The notes below the pieces were generated by a model, which was not told where the DNA came from, did not search any database, and saw only the letters and a list, made by a program, of their open reading frames with translations. Shown in pieces: positions 4,572-5,577 of a stretch of 5,577 nt of DNA (the stretch's first letter is position 1; every line of letters starts with the position of its first letter). The DNA is from an uncultured Collinsella sp. GTDB taxonomy: Bacteria; Actinomycetota; Coriobacteriia; Coriobacteriales; Coriobacteriaceae. The stretch spans positions 1-5,577 of the forward strand of contig USFU01000110.1 in assembly GCA_900554135.1 (NCBI GenBank), written 5' to 3'. Position numbers and translations under genes: made by a program.

Positions 4572-4600
4572 ATTCTACCCACGAATGACATTTTGAACAA
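4572..4600 (-). promoter_or_regulatory. Convergent minus-strand promoter
   Basis: On the minus strand, TTGTTC (4600-4595) is followed after exactly 17 bp by TAGAAT (4577-4572). The -10 box is 5/6 and the -35 box 3/6 against consensus. It points into the 3' end of the small peptide gene. No minus-strand protein gene lies ahead, so an antisense RNA is the simplest product. Confidence 0.5.
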
Positions 4601-4655
4601 TTGGCAATGCCGCTTCAAAAGCCAGGCACAACTGGCACAACCTAGGCGGTCGCTG

Positions 4656-4687
4656 AATGTGACAAAGGGACTGTCCCTTCGTCACAT
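4656..4687. repeat. Palindromic repeat, copy 2 (right border of small-toxin segment)
   Basis: The arms 4657-4670 and 4674-4687 form a 14-bp hairpin with one mismatch around the loop CTG. Bases 4656-4683 match copy 1 (4220-4247) at 27 of 28 positions; this copy extends its symmetry on the right to CACAT. The stretch between the peptide locus and this repeat (4601-4655) contains nothing I can identify. Confidence 0.7.
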
Positions 4688-4708
4688 CTAAAATATTGCC
4701 TTTACGTG

Positions 4709-4749
4709 TTGATACACACAGTGTGCAATAATACTCGCACTGTGCAATA
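4709..4749 (+). promoter_or_regulatory. Promoter-operator region of the second TetR gene
   Basis: TTGATA (4709-4714) is a 5/6 match to the -35 consensus. The -10 box is unclear, with ATACTC or TACTCG 16-17 bp downstream. Over this lie the palindrome CACAC-A-GTGTG (4715-4725), a wider inverted pair CACAGTG/CACTGTG (4717-4723 and 4738-4744), and a 9-bp direct repeat TGTGCAATA (4722-4730 and 4741-4749, period 19). Such density of symmetry is typical of an autoregulated TetR operator; the exact site is uncertain. Confidence 0.45.
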
Positions 4750-4767
4750 GCGCACAGGCTGAGTAAC

Positions 4768-4774
4768 AAGGAGG
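4768..4774 (+). promoter_or_regulatory. Ribosome site that fixes a TTG start
   Basis: AAGGAGG ends 4 nt before the TTG at 4779. No ATG or GTG in the same frame gives a full TetR domain, and the ATG at 4796 is out of frame. This site is therefore the main evidence for the rare start codon. Confidence 0.65.
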
Positions 4775-4778
4775 ACGC

Positions 4779-5489
4779 TTGTCCCAGCTCGAGAAATGCG
4801 ATCGCCGGTCTCTTCGCTCGCAGCGTGCCCTTCGCCAGGCACTTGCCAGCGAGCTTGCCGAAAGCGGCGACCTTTCGCGCATTAACGTCGCGTCGCTCAC
4901 CGAGCGCGCCGGTCTTACACGCCGCACGTTCTATTCGCACTACCGCGATATCCCCGACTTTATCAGCCAGATCGAGGACGGCCTGCTTGCCGAGATTCGT
5001 GAGCGGGTGGAGCTTATCACTGCAGCTCAATTACCCGATCTTTACCGTAACATTGACGAGCTCGAGCCGGCGCCCGGTTCGGTTGAGCTGCTGCGTTATC
5101 TTGCGGCCAATCGCGACCTTATCGGGGCCCTGCTGGGCCCGGGCGGCGATCCCGCCTTTATTAAAAAGATCATCGATACCGCACGCGAGGCCGTGGTGCC
5201 GCGTGCACAGACGGGCATTTTGGGCTTGGCGCTGGGCACCTTCTTTGACTACTACGTCACCTATGTCGTGAGTGCCGAGGTCGGCATGATCCAACGTTGG
5301 TTTGAGCGTGACCTTTCCGAATCGCCCGAGACCATGGCGCGCATCATGACGGTTATCGCCTTTGTGCGCCCTGGTGACCTGTATGGCCAACCCATCGATA
5401 TCAACGTGCCGGAATACGGCATGAAGCTATTGAACTTGCAGCTCGAGGACGCGGTCGACACCGCCGCAACCGTCGAGTCCAACAACTAA
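4779..5489 (+). CDS. TetR-family regulator with Firmicutes-type C-terminal domain, TTG start
   Basis: The protein has 236 residues. The N-terminal helix, SLRSQRALRQALASELAESG (11-30), is followed by the helix-turn-helix INVASLTERAGLTRRTFYSHYRDIPDF (35-61). Its FYSHY-type recognition helix is typical of TetR proteins with the TetR_C_8-like C-terminal domain (the DhaS/YhgE-linked group). ELLRYLAANRDLIGALLGPGGDPAFIKKI (about 104-132) matches that domain's usual pattern; FFDYYVTYVVSAEVGMIQRWFE (about 170-191) is a later helix pair. The start is TTG behind AAGGAGG. A palindrome-rich promoter region suggests autoregulation. The next gene begins 11 bp after the stop with its own ribosome site, so the two are probably one operon and the next gene is likely a regulated partner or target. 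In this group the partner is often a membrane protein (for example YhgE/Pip), which is only a possibility here. The effector is unknown. Confidence 0.87.
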   Translation: MSQLEKCDRRSLRSQRALRQALASELAESGDLSRINVASLTERAGLTRRTFYSHYRDIPDFISQIEDGLLAEIRERVELITAAQLPDLYRNIDELEPAPGSVELLRYLAANRDLIGALLGPGGDPAFIKKIIDTAREAVVPRAQTGILGLALGTFFDYYVTYVVSAEVGMIQRWFERDLSESPETMARIMTVIAFVRPGDLYGQPIDINVPEYGMKLLNLQLEDAVDTAATVESNN

Positions 5490-5500
5490 GAGGAGAGACA

Positions 5501-5577
5501 ATGAGCAAACTCGTCGAGGGCATCAAGGACCGCATGGTCGCTGCCGCACGCGAGGCCGCGCCCGCCGTGGTGGACGC
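5501..5577 (+). CDS. Start of an unidentified protein gene (3' end outside window)
   Basis: An ATG at 5501 lies 5 nt after AGGAG (5491-5495) and 11 bp after the stop of the TetR gene. Twenty-five codons are visible, beginning MSKLVEGIKDRM and continuing alanine- and charge-rich (VAAAREAAPAVVD) with no stop. The segment looks like an amphipathic cytoplasmic N-terminus; no signal peptide or membrane helix is visible yet. Too little is present to name a family. The tight spacing suggests co-transcription with the regulator. Confidence 0.75.
   Translation, partial: MSKLVEGIKDRMVAAAREAAPAVVD

Noticed and set aside
4220..4687. A CRISPR array or insertion sequence
   Set aside because: There are only two repeat copies, far apart, with a gene and RNA structures between them, and no transposase or cas gene.
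4575..5030. A 151-codon minus-strand open frame over the start of the second TetR gene
   Set aside because: It runs through promoter, repeat and helix-turn-helix sequence of the sense gene and resembles no protein family.

Overview
The window reads like chromosome from a moderately GC-rich gut Actinomycetota, most likely Coriobacteriia and perhaps Collinsella. This is inferred from codon use, near-consensus Shine-Dalgarno sites, TACAAT/TAGAAT-type -10 boxes and a hyphenated palindrome around GACAAAGGGA/TCCCTTTGTC that I associate with that group. No database comparison was possible. All protein genes lie on the + strand.

Layout. (1) 1-1150 is a nitrogen module: the C-terminal half of an Amt ammonium channel, a 214-bp spacer built from related, partly inverted repeats, and a complete PII signal protein. 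The PII keeps its ATP and 2-oxoglutarate residues but lacks the T-loop tyrosine (position 51) that is usually modified. (2) 1164-3251 is a regulator-transporter pair: a TetR repressor, then an MFS efflux-type transporter. Two near-identical ATAC-N5-GTAT operators sit between them on either side of a UNCG-capped terminator. Codon use here is more relaxed than in the neighbours, so the pair may have been acquired. (3) 3313-4221 is a Cof-type HAD phosphatase whose ribosome site and start codon lie in one arm of an 18-bp inverted repeat. (4) 4220-4687 is a short accessory segment bordered by two nearly identical palindromic repeats. It contains a 41-codon gene for a hydrophobic peptide with a basic tail. 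(5) 4709-5577 holds a second TetR-type regulator that starts with TTG and, 11 bp later, the first codons of a gene that runs out of the window.

The most interesting part is segment 4. The small peptide gene has a near-consensus LexA (SOS) box over its -35 region, a TAGAAT -10 box, a structured leader with a strong ribosome site, 5'/3' long-range complementarity in the mRNA, and a convergent minus-strand promoter (TTGTTC-N17-TAGAAT) that would make an antisense RNA to the 3' end of the message. Together these look like an SOS-induced type I toxin-antitoxin locus, similar in layout to tisB/istR or hok/sok but not recognised by me as a named family. That assignment is an inference from architecture and has not been tested.
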